A stretch of DNA of 64,000 nt from AWTP1-13 sp963840075 (lineage in GTDB: Bacteria > Pseudomonadota > Alphaproteobacteria > Rhizobiales > Hyphomicrobiaceae): NCBI GenBank assembly GCA_963840075.1, contig CAWIXS010000033.1, forward strand, positions 1-64,000, in the 5' to 3' direction. The translations under genes and the position numbers were made by a program. Positions within the stretch are counted from its first letter, which is position 1, and the number at the start of each line of letters is the position of its first letter. A model generated the notes under the pieces. It worked only from the letters and a program-made list of their open reading frames with translations. It was not told the DNA's origin and made no database searches. Shown here in pieces: positions 50,489 through 59,483 of this stretch.

Positions 50489-51127
50489 TCAAGACACCCA
50501 GGTGAGGAGGCCGTTGCCCTTGTCGGACATCCCGCGCGCATAATCGCGCAGGAGCGGGAAGTAGTAGGCAACATTGTCGCGCAGCATGCGCTCATATTCC
50601 GCGGCGGAGCCCGACCCTCCCGGCATTGCGTACACGCCGAGGCGGCTCATCTCGCCGTAGTCCACGCGCGCCTGGAGGCGTGCCAGCTCCTGGGCGTCGA
50701 GGAATTGGCTGAACGCTTGCACCGCCGGCGGATTGTGCACGCGCGGGGGGCCGTAGCCCACGTCCGTGCCCAACTCCTCGCCGGTCAGCAGCAGGTCACC
50801 CGGCCCGCCCGTGGGCCCGAGGCTTCCAGTGAGCAGATAGTGCAGCATGTGCCAGGACTTCTCGAGGCTGAGGGGCTCCTCGAAAGGGCGCAGAGCCGCA
50901 AGTCGCTCGCCGGCCTCGCTGACACCCGGTGCGCTCCGGGCCGCCTTGGTCGCGGCCTCGAACTGCTTCCTCTGATCGTCCGACATGCGCTTCAGTGCTT
51001 CCGCGAAGCGCGCCGTGAATCCCTCGTTCAGGGTCACCATGACGAGGTCACCGGCGAGCGCAGGCGTCGCCCGCAACGCGCTGATCTGTGCCGGGGAGAG
51101 GCCCAGGACCCAATATATCATGCTCAT
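50489..51127 (-). CDS. DUF1877 family protein (YfbM-like)
   Basis: The 212-residue product has MSMIYWVLGLSPAQISALRA, PLSLEKSWHMLHYLLTGSLG, GDLLLTGEELGTDVGYGPPR, FLDAQELARLQARVDYGEMS and DNVAYYFPLLRDYARGMSDK. The LeuSleuKSWHxLHYLLTG core and G(E/T)ExG..YGPxR are DUF1877 features. Function unknown. ATG 51127 was selected because homology starts there; the longer frame to 51340 is unsupported. Confidence 0.85.
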   Translation of the reverse strand: MSMIYWVLGLSPAQISALRATPALAGDLVMVTLNEGFTARFAEALKRMSDDQRKQFEAATKAARSAPGVSEAGERLAALRPFEEPLSLEKSWHMLHYLLTGSLGPTGGPGDLLLTGEELGTDVGYGPPRVHNPPAVQAFSQFLDAQELARLQARVDYGEMSRLGVYAMPGGSGSAAEYERMLRDNVAYYFPLLRDYARGMSDKGNGLLTWVS

Positions 51128-51523
51128 GCTGCACGCCTCCTGACGGGCCTGGATGCGAAGGCCCCGTGGCACCACGTTGGCCGAGTCACGGATCTCAGGA
51201 GGAGGAAATACTCCTGCTGCTTCATTTCGCTGGAGAGCATGGGTTCCGCGTAATGCGAGTGGCCAGTCGGCAAAAGTGCTTCCTTCGACCGTTACACATT
51301 CTCTGCAGCGGATGCGTGCTTCATCACAACGTGAAATCATTCAGTTGGGCAATGGAAACCATAGACTAACAGACCTCGGCTCTAAGCGCGTTCGAGACAA
51401 GCTTGCCAACAAGCTTGTCCTATAAAGTGCAATAGCAAAACCTGCCAACGCGCGCTGTCCCTTCACCATTCCGGCCCGCGCGCGCTTCCAGGTGCGCATG
51501 GCGCCGGGATATGCGGCGTTCCC
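51128..51523. other. intergenic, no gene seen
   Basis: The stretch from 51250 to 51430 is relatively A+T-rich and may contain the promoter of the DUF1877 gene near 51130-51200 on the minus strand. GCTTGCCAACAAGCTTG at about 51400 is a short inverted repeat. Confidence 0.35.
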
Positions 51524-52499
51524 TCACATCGCCCGCTTCACCCGGTCCACGATGCGCTCCACGCTGGGGATGGCGGCGTCCTCCAGGATGTCGGCGGCGG
51601 GCAGCGGGATGTGCGGCGTGGTGATGCGCACGGGCGGGCCGTCGAGGTCGTAGAAGGCCTCGTCGGCGACGATGGAGACGAGCTCCGCCCCCCAGCCGCA
51701 CAGGCGCGGGTTCTCCTCCACCGTGAACAGGCGGTGCGTGCGCGCCCACCGAGGAGAGGATGGTGCGGGTGTCGAGCGGCACCAGCGAGCGCACGTCGAT
51801 CACCTCGCAGTCGATGCCGTGCTCGGCCGCGAGCCGCTCCGCCGCTGCGACGGCGCGCGGCACCATCGCCGCCAGCGCCAGGATGGTGGCGTCGCGGCCG
51901 GGGCGCACGATCGAGGCGGTGCCCAGCGAGTCGACGATCTCGCCGTCCGGCACCTCGCCCTTCATCGGATAGAGCGCCTTGTGCTCGAAGAAGATCACCG
52001 GGTCCGGATCGCGCACCGCCGCCGCCATCAGGCCCACGACATCGCGCGGGTTGGAGGGCGCCACCACCTTGAGGCCGGGGATCATCATCGCCCAGTTCTC
52101 GACGCTCTGGCTGTGCTGGGCGCCGAAGCGCACGCCGCCGCCGTTGCCGGTCCTCACCACCAGCGGGCACTTGAGCTGCCCGTTCGACATGTAGCGGCTC
52201 TTGGGGAACTCGTTGGCGATGTAGTCGAAGCACACCGCGAAGAAGTCCGAGAACATGATCTCGGCGATCGGTTTGAGGCCGGTCATGGCCGCGCCCATGG
52301 CGGCGCCGAGGATCGCCTGCTCGGAGATCGGCGTGTCGCGCACGCGCCTGGGCCCGAACTGCTCCAGGAGGCCCACCGTGCTCTTGAACACGCCGCCGGC
52401 CCTGGCCACGTCCTCGCCGAGGAACACCACGTCGGGGTCGCGCGCCATCTCCTGGGCGATGCCGCGCGCCACCGCGTCGCGATAGGTCAGTTCCGCCAT
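51524..52499 (-). pseudogene. 2-oxoacid (pyruvate/acetoin) dehydrogenase E1 beta, late frameshift
   Basis: From ATG 52499 the E1 beta sequence is intact for 250 residues: ELTYRDAVARGIAQEMARDP, VFLGEDVARAGGVFKSTVGL, TPISEQAILGAAMGAAMTGL and RTGNGGGVRFGAQHSQSVEN. Near 51750 an extra base shifts the frame, and the C-terminal domain is found in another one (EENPRLCGWGAELVSIVADE, RITTPHIPLPAADILEDAAI, ending 51524). Joined, it has the normal 325 residues. Its start overlaps the E1 alpha stop by 13 bases. A sequencing error is possible. Confidence 0.85.
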
Positions 52500-53521
52500 G
52501 CCCAGCCTCCATCGGCATAAACATCGGTGGTGAGCAGCTCGAGCGACGGCGGCGGTGCCGCCTTGCACCTCTCGGTGGCCTCGTCGACCCGGCGCTTCAC
52601 GTCGGCCTCGATGCCGGCGATCACTTCCTCGCGGATGCCGAACTGCTGCAGGCGCTCGCGGTAGATCTTGATGGGGCAGCGCTCCTTCCAGCGCTCCAAT
52701 TCGCCCTTCGGACGGTAGGTGGCGGGGTCGGCGCGCGAATGCCCGCTGAAGCGGTAGGTCTTGCACTCGATCAGCGACGGGCCGTTGCCGGCGCGCGCCT
52801 TCTCATAGGCCGCCGAAGCCGCGCGATAGACGGCATCGGCGTCCTGGCCGTCGACGATGATGGGCTCCAGCCCGTAGGCGGGCGTGCGGCTGGCGGCGGG
52901 ATGCTCCACCGGGATCACGTCGCGGATCGAGGTGTATTCCATGTAGAGGTTGTTCTCGCACACGAACACCACGGGAAGCTTCCACACCGCGGCGAAGTTC
53001 AGGGCCTCGTGGAAGGCGCCGATGTTGGTGGTGCCGTCGCCGAAGAAGCACACGCTCACGTCCTTGTCGCCCTTGTACTGGGCGCGCCAGGCGGCGCCGC
53101 AGGCGATCGGCAGGTGCGCGCCGATGATGGCGTAGGAGCCCATCACCCCGTGCTCGGCCGATGTGAGGTGCATCGACCCGCCCTTGCCGCGCATCAGCCC
53201 GTTGTCGCGCTGCATGAGCTCGCCCAGCACCTTCTCGATGGAGACGCCGCGCGCCAGCGTGTGGGCGTGGCCGCGGTAGGTGCAGAACGACAGGTCCCCC
53301 GGCTTCATGGCGGTGGCGAAACCGGCGGCCACCGCCTCCTGGCCCAGCGAGAGGTGGGACGTGCCCTTCACCAGGTTCTGCAGGAACAGGTCGAAGGCGC
53401 GCTGCTCGGCCTCGCGGATCACGACCTGCGTTTCATACATCTCGAGGCGCAGCTTTTCGCCGATGTCGTCGTTGAGAGGCATGGCACCGGCCGACGGCCC
53501 GCGGGCTGCGACAGTTGACAT
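52487..53521 (-). CDS. 2-oxoacid (pyruvate/acetoin) dehydrogenase E1 alpha
   Basis: The 344-residue thiamine diphosphate enzyme has LVKGTSHLSLGQEAVAAGFA, CTYRGHAHTLARGVSIEKVL, LMRGKGGSMHLTSAEHGVMG, the ThDP motif from CFFGDGTTNIGAFHEALNFA to VFVCENN, and YRFSGHSRADPATYRPKGEL. With E1 beta it decarboxylates a 2-oxoacid and acylates the E2 lipoyl group. It resembles PdhA/AcoA; pyruvate and acetoin cannot be told apart from sequence alone. The E2 gene lies at 62282. Confidence 0.92.
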   Translation of the reverse strand: MSTVAARGPSAGAMPLNDDIGEKLRLEMYETQVVIREAEQRAFDLFLQNLVKGTSHLSLGQEAVAAGFATAMKPGDLSFCTYRGHAHTLARGVSIEKVLGELMQRDNGLMRGKGGSMHLTSAEHGVMGSYAIIGAHLPIACGAAWRAQYKGDKDVSVCFFGDGTTNIGAFHEALNFAAVWKLPVVFVCENNLYMEYTSIRDVIPVEHPAASRTPAYGLEPIIVDGQDADAVYRAASAAYEKARAGNGPSLIECKTYRFSGHSRADPATYRPKGELERWKERCPIKIYRERLQQFGIREEVIAGIEADVKRRVDEATERCKAAPPPSLELLTTDVYADGGWAWRN

Positions 53522-53641
53522 TGAGGTCGTTCCCCGGAAATGCAGGTTTGTTCGTGGCGGCGAACCTTAACTGCCGCGCGAAGCGGGGGCAACAGGCACG
53601 GGTTCGGGCTGCCCTGCCTCGAATTGGAGGACAGAGCCACA

Positions 53642-54040
53642 ATGGTGACACGGCTCGCGACCTGCGCCTGCGGATCGCTCCAGGTGCGTTGCACGGGCGA
53701 TCCGTTGCAGGTGTCTCTGTGCCATTGCCTCGACTGCCAGAGGCGCACCGGCAGCACCTACGGCGTTGCGGCCTTCTTCCGGAGCGAGGATGTCAAGCCG
53801 CGAGGTGCGATGCACAGCTTTACGCGCCAGTCGGACAGCGGCCATCCCGTCATTTTCCAGTTCTGTCCGGCGTGCGGCTCCACCGTCTTCTGGACGCGCG
53901 GCGGCAAGCCCGAGCTGACCGCGGTCGCCGTAGGCTCCTTCGCCGATCCCGACTTCCCTGCGCCAACCCAGACGGTCTACGGCGAGCGCAGCCACCCGTG
54001 GGTGGCATTCTCCGGCGGACTGGCAAAGCCGCAGGCGTAG
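53642..54040 (+). CDS. GFA family (CENP-V/GFA) zinc protein
   Basis: The 132-residue protein has the GFA zinc pattern: CACGSLQVRC, SLCHCLDCQRRTGSTYGVAA, FQFCPACGSTVFWTRGGKPE and AVGSFADPDF. The fold is that of glutathione-dependent formaldehyde-activating enzymes. Most members have no proven activity. AGGACAG lies about ten bases before ATG 53642. Confidence 0.92.
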   Translation: MVTRLATCACGSLQVRCTGDPLQVSLCHCLDCQRRTGSTYGVAAFFRSEDVKPRGAMHSFTRQSDSGHPVIFQFCPACGSTVFWTRGGKPELTAVAVGSFADPDFPAPTQTVYGERSHPWVAFSGGLAKPQA

Positions 54041-54071
54041 GAGTTCACCGTCGCAATGGAAGGTCCCGCAT

Positions 54072-54173
54072 GGGGTCAGGCCCGCAGGGTCTGCCCCCTC
54101 TACGTCGAGCCCTGGGCGACCTTGGCCTCGGCGGGGAAGCCGACCCTTGCGGTGGGGTCAGACCCGGGTCTCA
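54072..54173. repeat. GGGGTCAGAC-family repeats
   Basis: GGGGTCAGGCCCGCAGGGTC (54072-54091) and GGGGTCAGACCCGGGTCTC (54155-54173) are diverged palindromes in the gap between the GFA and Uma2 genes. Confidence 0.65.
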
Positions 54174-54258
54174 CTCCGGGGTGACCCAGACAGCGCTGGA
54201 TACGCAGCGCCGCTCGTCATGTTGGCGAACGGGGGTGTACGTGGTAGGAGTGCCCCCC

Positions 54259-54813
54259 ATGAGCACGCACGCGCAGCGCAAGATGACTGTCGACGAGTTC
54301 CTGGCCTGGGCCGTGGGGCAGGAGGGCCGCTGGGAGCTCTACAACGGGGTACCTTATCGCATGGCTCCGGAACGGACGGGTCATATCGAGGCCAAGCTTG
54401 CGGTTCACGTGGCTTTTCTGCAGGCGATCCGGAAGGCAGGAGTGCCCTGCCACTTGCTGGCCGACGGTGCGGGTGTACGCATCTCGCAGTTCGTTCTGCA
54501 CGAGCCGGACGCCCTGGTCTACTGCGGCCCAAAGCTGCCCAGGAACGCCATCGAGGTGCCCAATCCGGCCGTTCTGGTCGAGGTGGCGTCACCCTCGACG
54601 CGCAAAATGGACGACACAGTGAAGCTGGCCGGCTATTTCAGCCTGCCGAGCGTGCACCACTACCTGATCGTCGATCCCGAAGGCCCGCCCGTCGTCCACC
54701 ACCGCCGCAAGGCCGATGGCACCATCCTCACGACGCTCGTCCACGAGGGCACCCTGAGGCTGTCGCCGCCGGGGATCGAGGTGGGCGTGGCGGAGTTATT
54801 CGCGGCAGCGTAG
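54259..54813 (+). CDS. Uma2 family (DUF820) putative nuclease
   Basis: The 184-residue protein reads KMTVDEFLAWAVGQEGRWEL, YNGVPYRMAPERTGHIEAKL, EPDALVYCGPKLPRNAIEVP, PAVLVEVASPSTRKMDD and KLAGYFSLPSVHHYLIVDPE. The PDAxVxC, LVxExxSPST and KxxxYxxLPSxxxYLxVD parts form the PD-(D/E)xK-like core. Here the Asp (PDALV), Glu (VEVASPS) and Lys (KLAGYF) are all present. Function unproven. ATG 54259. Confidence 0.9.
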   Translation: MSTHAQRKMTVDEFLAWAVGQEGRWELYNGVPYRMAPERTGHIEAKLAVHVAFLQAIRKAGVPCHLLADGAGVRISQFVLHEPDALVYCGPKLPRNAIEVPNPAVLVEVASPSTRKMDDTVKLAGYFSLPSVHHYLIVDPEGPPVVHHRRKADGTILTTLVHEGTLRLSPPGIEVGVAELFAAA

Positions 54814-55089
54814 CCAAGCCGGCCCATGCTCCGGAGGGACGCAGATGTCCGCTAACACGTTCGTGCGAAAGGCGCGCGCTGGCAGGCGAGCTCGACCGCG
54901 AATGGTCGGAGCACGACCCGGAGTTTCCCAATTCGCTCAGCACTGGCGGCGCATTTCGGCGGAAGGGAGCGTGACACGCTGTTCGCTCACCGTCCTCGTC
55001 GCCCACTTCGCCCGGTCCAAAAATGCACTCCACGCTGGGGAGGACGGCGTCCTCCAGGGTGTCGGCAAGTGGTTAGACCAGCCCCCGAC
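54814..55089 (-). pseudogene. duplicated fragment of the E1 beta 3' end
   Basis: At 55004-55068 the minus strand reads TDTLEDAVLPSVECIFGP, and the DNA is about 80 percent identical to 51536-51603, the end of the E1 beta gene (ADILEDAAIPSVERIVD). The remainder (54830-54990) contains a plus-strand scrap (ELDREWSEHDPEFPNSLSTG) of an unknown gene and no intact frame. Confidence 0.5.
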
Positions 55090-55536
55090 CTACATCGACC
55101 CTTGCGCGACGCGGGCATCGGCGGGGAAGCGTCGCAGGATCTCGCGGCACTGCTCGATGGCGCCCGCCAGGTAGCCCAGTTCGGCGTCGAAGAAGAAGCG
55201 GTGCTCCTGGGTCATGCTGTCGGGTGTGACGCGCACGTCGATGCGGACCCGGCCCCTGGAGTTGCCCGTGAGGCTGACGACGAGGTTGGGCTCCAATGGG
55301 CTCATCTCGGCGGAGCCGGCCCCCCGCTGCATGGCCTCCATGCCGCCGAGCAGGCGGCCGATGTCCTCGGCGGTCAGCAGCGGGCCGCGCACCGTGACCG
55401 CGGCGCCCGGGGCTGCACATTCCGCGCGCACCTGCAGCCAGGTGCCCTCATACCATTCAACGCTCCCGGGGAACGCCTTTTCCAGCACCCAGAACTCGGA
55501 GGCCCCCCAGAACCAGGGACGGCGCGTCGCTATCAT
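55090..55536 (-). CDS. WapI/DUF6228-like immunity-type protein
   Basis: The 148-residue product from ATG 55536 is a beta-sandwich-like protein: EWYEGTWLQVRAECAAPGAA, VTVRGPLLTAEDIGRLLGGM, MSPLEPNLVVSLTGNSRGRV, RIDVRVTPDSM and QCREILRRFPADARVAQGSM. The layout (WLxVRxE, PxLLxxEIxRLxxxLE, FxEPNLxF) is like WapI-type immunity proteins. No toxin gene is adjacent, so an immunity role is a guess. The C-terminus abuts the E1 beta fragment. Confidence 0.5.
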   Translation of the reverse strand: MIATRRPWFWGASEFWVLEKAFPGSVEWYEGTWLQVRAECAAPGAAVTVRGPLLTAEDIGRLLGGMEAMQRGAGSAEMSPLEPNLVVSLTGNSRGRVRIDVRVTPDSMTQEHRFFFDAELGYLAGAIEQCREILRRFPADARVAQGSM

Positions 55537-55781
55537 CGTTCGGGAGCATGGGATTGCGCTGCGATGCTCTGGGGTTTGAGGGCACACCGGTCGTGTACCT
55601 CGACGACAATGCGTCCAGCATCTACGCTGTTCGGGCGTTAATATTACGGCAGCAACGGGGACAACTGATGGCTCGGCCCAGCCTGATTGGCCGCCTGGCC
55701 CGGGCGCTGGCAGTGATCGCCATGCCCCTGGGCGATACCCTGAGGGCATTCGACATGTAGCAGCTGGAAAGCCTCCGCTAG

Positions 55782-56078
55782 GAGCACGAGCTCGCGCTGA
55801 CCGAGCTATATACGGGAACGGATACGCCCGAGGATGGTCCCCAACTCGTTGCCCTCGTCGATGCCACCATCGACGACATCATAGCGATGCCGAAGCCGTT
55901 GGCGGCCAGCGCCGTTCGCAGCCGCCTGCAGAAGCTGATCGACGACGTCGATCTGTTCGCGACCGAGGATCGCGACCAGACCTGCATCTACGCCATCCGC
56001 ATCTGGCGCGCCGCCGGCTTCACCGAGGAGAGCAAGCTCTTGCCTGTTGCGGCCAATCCAATCCTGCGGGGCCCCTGA
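55782..56078 (+). pseudogene. hypothetical open frame without a clear start
   Basis: From a stop at 55779 the frame is open: ELALTELYTGTDTPEDGPQL, VALVDATIDDIIAMPKPLAA, AVRSRLQKLIDDVDLFATED, QTCIYAIRIWRAAGFTEESK. Composition and helix periodicity are protein-like. The only ATG is at 55887, giving 63 residues. The preceding bases (TAG in the same frame) suggest a stop mutation in a longer gene. Family unknown. Confidence 0.4.
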
Positions 56079-56264
56079 GGCAACGCAGCCCTGTAGGTTG
56101 GCGGGCCTTCGAGGATTGGCGAGGACCCGATCGCCGAGATTGCCCGATCAATTGACACAGCAACCGGTGCGCGTCAGGGTCACCCCCAGCGAGTTGGGAG
56201 GTCAGGCGCGCCCTTGTGCGCTGCAATATCGGGCCCGGCGCGGCCATCACGGGAGAGACGCACC

Positions 56265-57575
56265 ATGCAGGAAAGAGTGAGCGACACGGCATCCCCCCAG
56301 GGCAGCACAAAGGGCGACCTCGACCCGCACTGGAACTGGGGCCGGCGCCTGCCCGCGCTGGGCAGCATGGGCGTGGACTTCGAGAGCCGGGTGGAGTTCG
56401 ACCGCATGCGGCGCTACCGGCTCGCCCGGGCGCGCCAGGCGCTGGAGCGGTCCGAGCTGGGCGCGCTCCTGCTGTTCGACGTGAACAACATCCGCTACGT
56501 CTCGGCCACCAAGATCGGCGAGTGGGAGCGCGACAAGCTGTGCCGGTTCGCGCTGCTCGCGCGCGGGCAGGAGCCGATCGTGTGGGACTTCGGCTCGGCT
56601 GCCGTGCACCACAAGCTCTACTCGCCCTGGCTGCTGCCCGAGCACTGCAAGGCGGGCCTCGTGGGCATGCGCGGCACCGTGCCGCCGAGCTTCGGCCTCA
56701 TGAAGCACCACGCCGAGGAGATCGCCGCCATCCTGCGCGAGGCCAAGGTCGACAAGATGCCGCTCGGCCTCGACCTCGTCGAGCCGCCCATGCTGTTCGA
56801 GCTGCAGAAGGCGGGCCTCACCATCCAGGACGGCCAGCAGGTGATGCTGGAGGCGCGCGAGATCAAGAACGTCGACGAGATCGCGCTGCTGAACCGCGCC
56901 GCCGCCATGGTCGACGGCGTCTACCAGCAGATCTTCGAGGAGCTGCGCCCCGGCGTGCGCGAGAACGACATCGTCGCCAACGCCAACCGCTACCTCTACG
57001 AGCACGGCTCCGACGACGTGGAGGCGATCAACGCCATCTCCGGCGAGCGCTGCAACCCGCACCCGCACAACTTCACCGACCGCCTGATCCGGCCCGGCGA
57101 CCAGGCGTTCTTCGACGTGCTGCAGAGCTACATGGGCTACCGCACCTGCTACTACCGCACCTTCAACGTCGGCCGCGCCACGCCGGTGCAGCGCGACGCC
57201 TACAAGCTCTGCCGCGAGTGGCTCGATGCGGCCATCGAGCTGATCAAGCCGGGCGTCTCAACCGACCGGGTGGCGGGCGTGTGGCCCAAGGCTGAGGAGT
57301 TCGGCTTCCCCAACGAGCTTTCCGCCTTCGGCCTGCAGTTCGGCCACGGCCTGGGGCTGGCGCTGCACGAGCGTCCGATCGTCTCCCGCGTGGTCTCGCT
57401 GGAGCATCCCATGGAGATCAAGACCGGCATGGTGTTCGCGCTGGAGACCTACTGCCCCGCCAAGGACGGTTTCTCCGCCGCCCGCATCGAGGAGGAGATC
57501 GTGGTCACCGACAAGGGCGGCGTGGTCATCTCCCTGTTCCCCGCCGAGGACCTGCCGATCGCCAACGAGTATTGA
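56265..57575 (+). CDS. M24 family (Xaa-Pro peptidase-fold) protein
   Basis: The 436-residue protein has a creatinase N-domain (ALLLFDVNNIRYVSATKIGE, WERDKLCRFALLARGQEPIV) and an M24 pita-bread domain: LRPGVRENDIVANANRYLYE, NPHPHNFTDRLIRPGDQAFF, DVLQSYMGYRTCYYRTF, FGLQFGHGLGLALHERPIVS and MEIKTGMVFALETYCPAKDG. The metal ligands appear to be D (DVLQ), H (GHGLG), E (FALET) and E (IEEEIVV), with the second usual Asp replaced in YRTCYYRTF. It could be a peptidase or a lyase such as the DddP group; the substrate is not known. Confidence 0.82.
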   Translation: MQERVSDTASPQGSTKGDLDPHWNWGRRLPALGSMGVDFESRVEFDRMRRYRLARARQALERSELGALLLFDVNNIRYVSATKIGEWERDKLCRFALLARGQEPIVWDFGSAAVHHKLYSPWLLPEHCKAGLVGMRGTVPPSFGLMKHHAEEIAAILREAKVDKMPLGLDLVEPPMLFELQKAGLTIQDGQQVMLEAREIKNVDEIALLNRAAAMVDGVYQQIFEELRPGVRENDIVANANRYLYEHGSDDVEAINAISGERCNPHPHNFTDRLIRPGDQAFFDVLQSYMGYRTCYYRTFNVGRATPVQRDAYKLCREWLDAAIELIKPGVSTDRVAGVWPKAEEFGFPNELSAFGLQFGHGLGLALHERPIVSRVVSLEHPMEIKTGMVFALETYCPAKDGFSAARIEEEIVVTDKGGVVISLFPAEDLPIANEY

Positions 57576-57602
57576 GGGGAAGGCCGCGCCGCGCGTGCCT
57601 CC

Positions 57603-57654
57603 CTCTCCCCGCGCAACACCAACCTCGCCCCGCCCTCCATTGGCGCGGGGAGAG
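57603..57654. terminator. hairpin between convergent genes
   Basis: CTCTCCCCGCGC and GCGCGGGGAGAG form a perfect 12-bp stem with a 28-base loop, 27 bases after the M24 gene. The same arms are common in intergenic repeats of related bacteria. It could serve as terminator for the M24 gene. Confidence 0.55.
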
Positions 57655-57708
57655 GGGATCCGCGAAGCATTTCCGGAAAGGTCGCAAGCCAAGACAAACC
57701 CAAGCGGG

Positions 57709-58188
57709 TCAGCCTGCGCACTGGTACTCCAGAAATGTCCGGCGAATGCGATGGTCGCTGCAAGCGGTGAAGGGCGTGGATCTGAGCACGTAGTCTCGAA
57801 AGCCGGGCAGCTCCTGCAATGAGTGACACCACCTGTGGTGATTGCCCAGGACCCTGAGCGGGCTGGTCGGTTCAAAGACGAACGTGAGGCTCAGCTGGAA
57901 AATGTCGTCGTCCTCACCTCCCTCAGGGATGAGCTGTCGCGTGATGTCGAGGTCGAAGGCTTCACCTGTCTCCCCCGCGCGCGGCAGGAACATGCGGTCA
58001 TAGGTTCCCCATTGGAACAAGAGCATATCGGCATCCTGTAGTGCACATCCGTTTGCCCTCACATCCAGATAGAACTCGAACATGGCCTCGAAACCGTCGC
58101 GCAGCGAGAGCGTGGTATCGGTCAGACCCCTCGCCATGAGGAAGGCCTGGAACGTCTGAAGCGTGCCTCTCGGATCGAATATCGACAT
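57709..58188 (-). CDS. hypothetical protein
   Basis: The 159-residue product has TLQTFQAFLMARGLTDTTLS, LRDGFEAMFEFYLDVRANGC, DMLLFQWGTYDRMFLPRAGE, FDLDITRQLIPEGGEDDDIF and LSLTFVFEPTSPLRVLGNHH. No signal peptide or membrane helix. The family is not recognised. The protein-like composition and a good start at ATG 58188 argue for a real gene. It is convergent with the M24 gene. Confidence 0.65.
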   Translation of the reverse strand: MSIFDPRGTLQTFQAFLMARGLTDTTLSLRDGFEAMFEFYLDVRANGCALQDADMLLFQWGTYDRMFLPRAGETGEAFDLDITRQLIPEGGEDDDIFQLSLTFVFEPTSPLRVLGNHHRWCHSLQELPGFRDYVLRSTPFTACSDHRIRRTFLEYQCAG

Positions 58189-58372
58189 GTCCTTCCCCGG
58201 CGCGGCAATTCGAGCATGCGGCGCGGTGTCTTGACTGGCCCTAAGGATGCTCCGTAACTGGGCGATAGCAAGGCTTGGCGTTGGTGGCTGTGCGCCTTCC
58301 TCTTTCAGGATGGCGAGAGGTGCCGGCGTTCTCGGCGGGGCAGTCTAGGGAAGGACAATAGGAGCTTCTTGC

Positions 58373-59329
58373 ATGGCCAAACACAGCATCGGCTGGATCG
58401 GGTTGGGGCGCATGGGCGAGCCGATGGCGGCGTTTCTGCTCAAGGCGGGCAACCCCGTCAGCATCTGGAACCGCACGCGGGCCAAGGCGGAGCCGCTGGC
58501 CAAGCTGGGCGCGAAGATCGTGGAGACGCCGGCGGCGCTGGCGGGCTGCGATGTCGTATTCATGATGGTCTCCACCGGCAAGGACGTGGAGCAGGTCTGC
58601 TTCGGGAAGGACGGCGTGGCCTCGGGCGGCAAGGGCAAGACCCCGAAGATCTTCGTCGACTGCTCGTCGATCTCGGCGGAGGAGTCGGCGGCGTGCCGGG
58701 CGAAGCTCGCCGGGCTGGGGGCGGAGCTGATCGCGGCGCCGGTCAGCGGCAACGCCAAGGTGGTGAAGGCGGGGCGGCTCTCCGCCGTGGCCTCCGGGCC
58801 GAAGGCGGCCTATGAGGTGGTGGCGCCCTACATCAGGACGTTCGCGCCGCAGGGCGTGTCGTACGTGGGCGAGGGCGAGCTGTCGCGCTTCTGCAAGATC
58901 GCCCACAACGTGATGCTGGGCGTGGTGATCCAGAACCTCTGCGAGATCACCATCCTGGCGCAGAAGGCCGGCGTGCCGCGCCACGCCTTCCTGGAGTTCA
59001 TGAACAACGGCGTGATGGGCTCGATGTTTACGCGCTACAAGACCAACGCGCTGGTCAACCTCGACTGGACCACCACCTTCACGCCAGAGCTGCTGCGCAA
59101 GGACCTGGACCTCGGCCTGGAGGCCGGGCGCCGGCTCAACGTGCCGATGCCGGTGACGGCCGCCACACGCGAGGCGCTGCAGGCCCACTTCGGCGCCGCA
59201 ACCCTGCAGCCCGACCCCAAGGCCTACCTGGAGAAGGACTTCGCCGCCACGCTGGAAACGGTGGCGCTGGCCGCCGGCATCAAGCTCAAGAGCGAGAACG
59301 TGCCGATGCCGTCGGGGCTGGAGTCGTAG
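58373..59329 (+). CDS. beta-hydroxyacid dehydrogenase (3-hydroxyisobutyrate dehydrogenase family)
   Basis: The 318-residue protein has the dinucleotide motif IGWIGLGRMGEPMAAFLLKA, VSIWNRTRAKAEPLAKLGAK, FVDCSSISAEESAACRAKLA, the substrate loop LIAAPVSGNAKVVKAGRLSA and the catalytic Lys in FCKIAHNVMLGVVIQNLCEI. The C-terminal helices follow with NLDWTTTFTPELLRKDLDLG. It oxidises a beta-hydroxyacid with NAD(P). The HNR-like NRT after the first strand suggests NADP preference. The substrate is unknown. Confidence 0.88.
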   Translation: MAKHSIGWIGLGRMGEPMAAFLLKAGNPVSIWNRTRAKAEPLAKLGAKIVETPAALAGCDVVFMMVSTGKDVEQVCFGKDGVASGGKGKTPKIFVDCSSISAEESAACRAKLAGLGAELIAAPVSGNAKVVKAGRLSAVASGPKAAYEVVAPYIRTFAPQGVSYVGEGELSRFCKIAHNVMLGVVIQNLCEITILAQKAGVPRHAFLEFMNNGVMGSMFTRYKTNALVNLDWTTTFTPELLRKDLDLGLEAGRRLNVPMPVTAATREALQAHFGAATLQPDPKAYLEKDFAATLETVALAAGIKLKSENVPMPSGLES

Positions 59330-59452
59330 GGTGGCAATGCCGCGAGCGCGGCATTGCACCGATGACCCTCTCACCCGGCCGATGCCGTTTGTGGCGAGGT
59401 CTGCTCGGTGCAATACGGGCTAACGACCTGTTGCACCCTACGATCAACCGAG

Positions 59453-59477
59453 GGGGTCAGACCCGAGTCTGCCCCCC
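59453..59477. repeat. GGGGTCAGAC-family repeat
   Basis: GGGGGTCAGACCCGAGTCTG with CCCCCC forms a short hairpin seven bases from the stop of the AHSA1-type gene. Confidence 0.65.
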
Positions 59478-59483
59478 ATCGCG

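Noticed and set aside
56265..57575. DMSP lyase DddP
   Set aside because: Shares the M24 fold, but the sequence parts I remember for DddP do not match closely, so only the fold is named.
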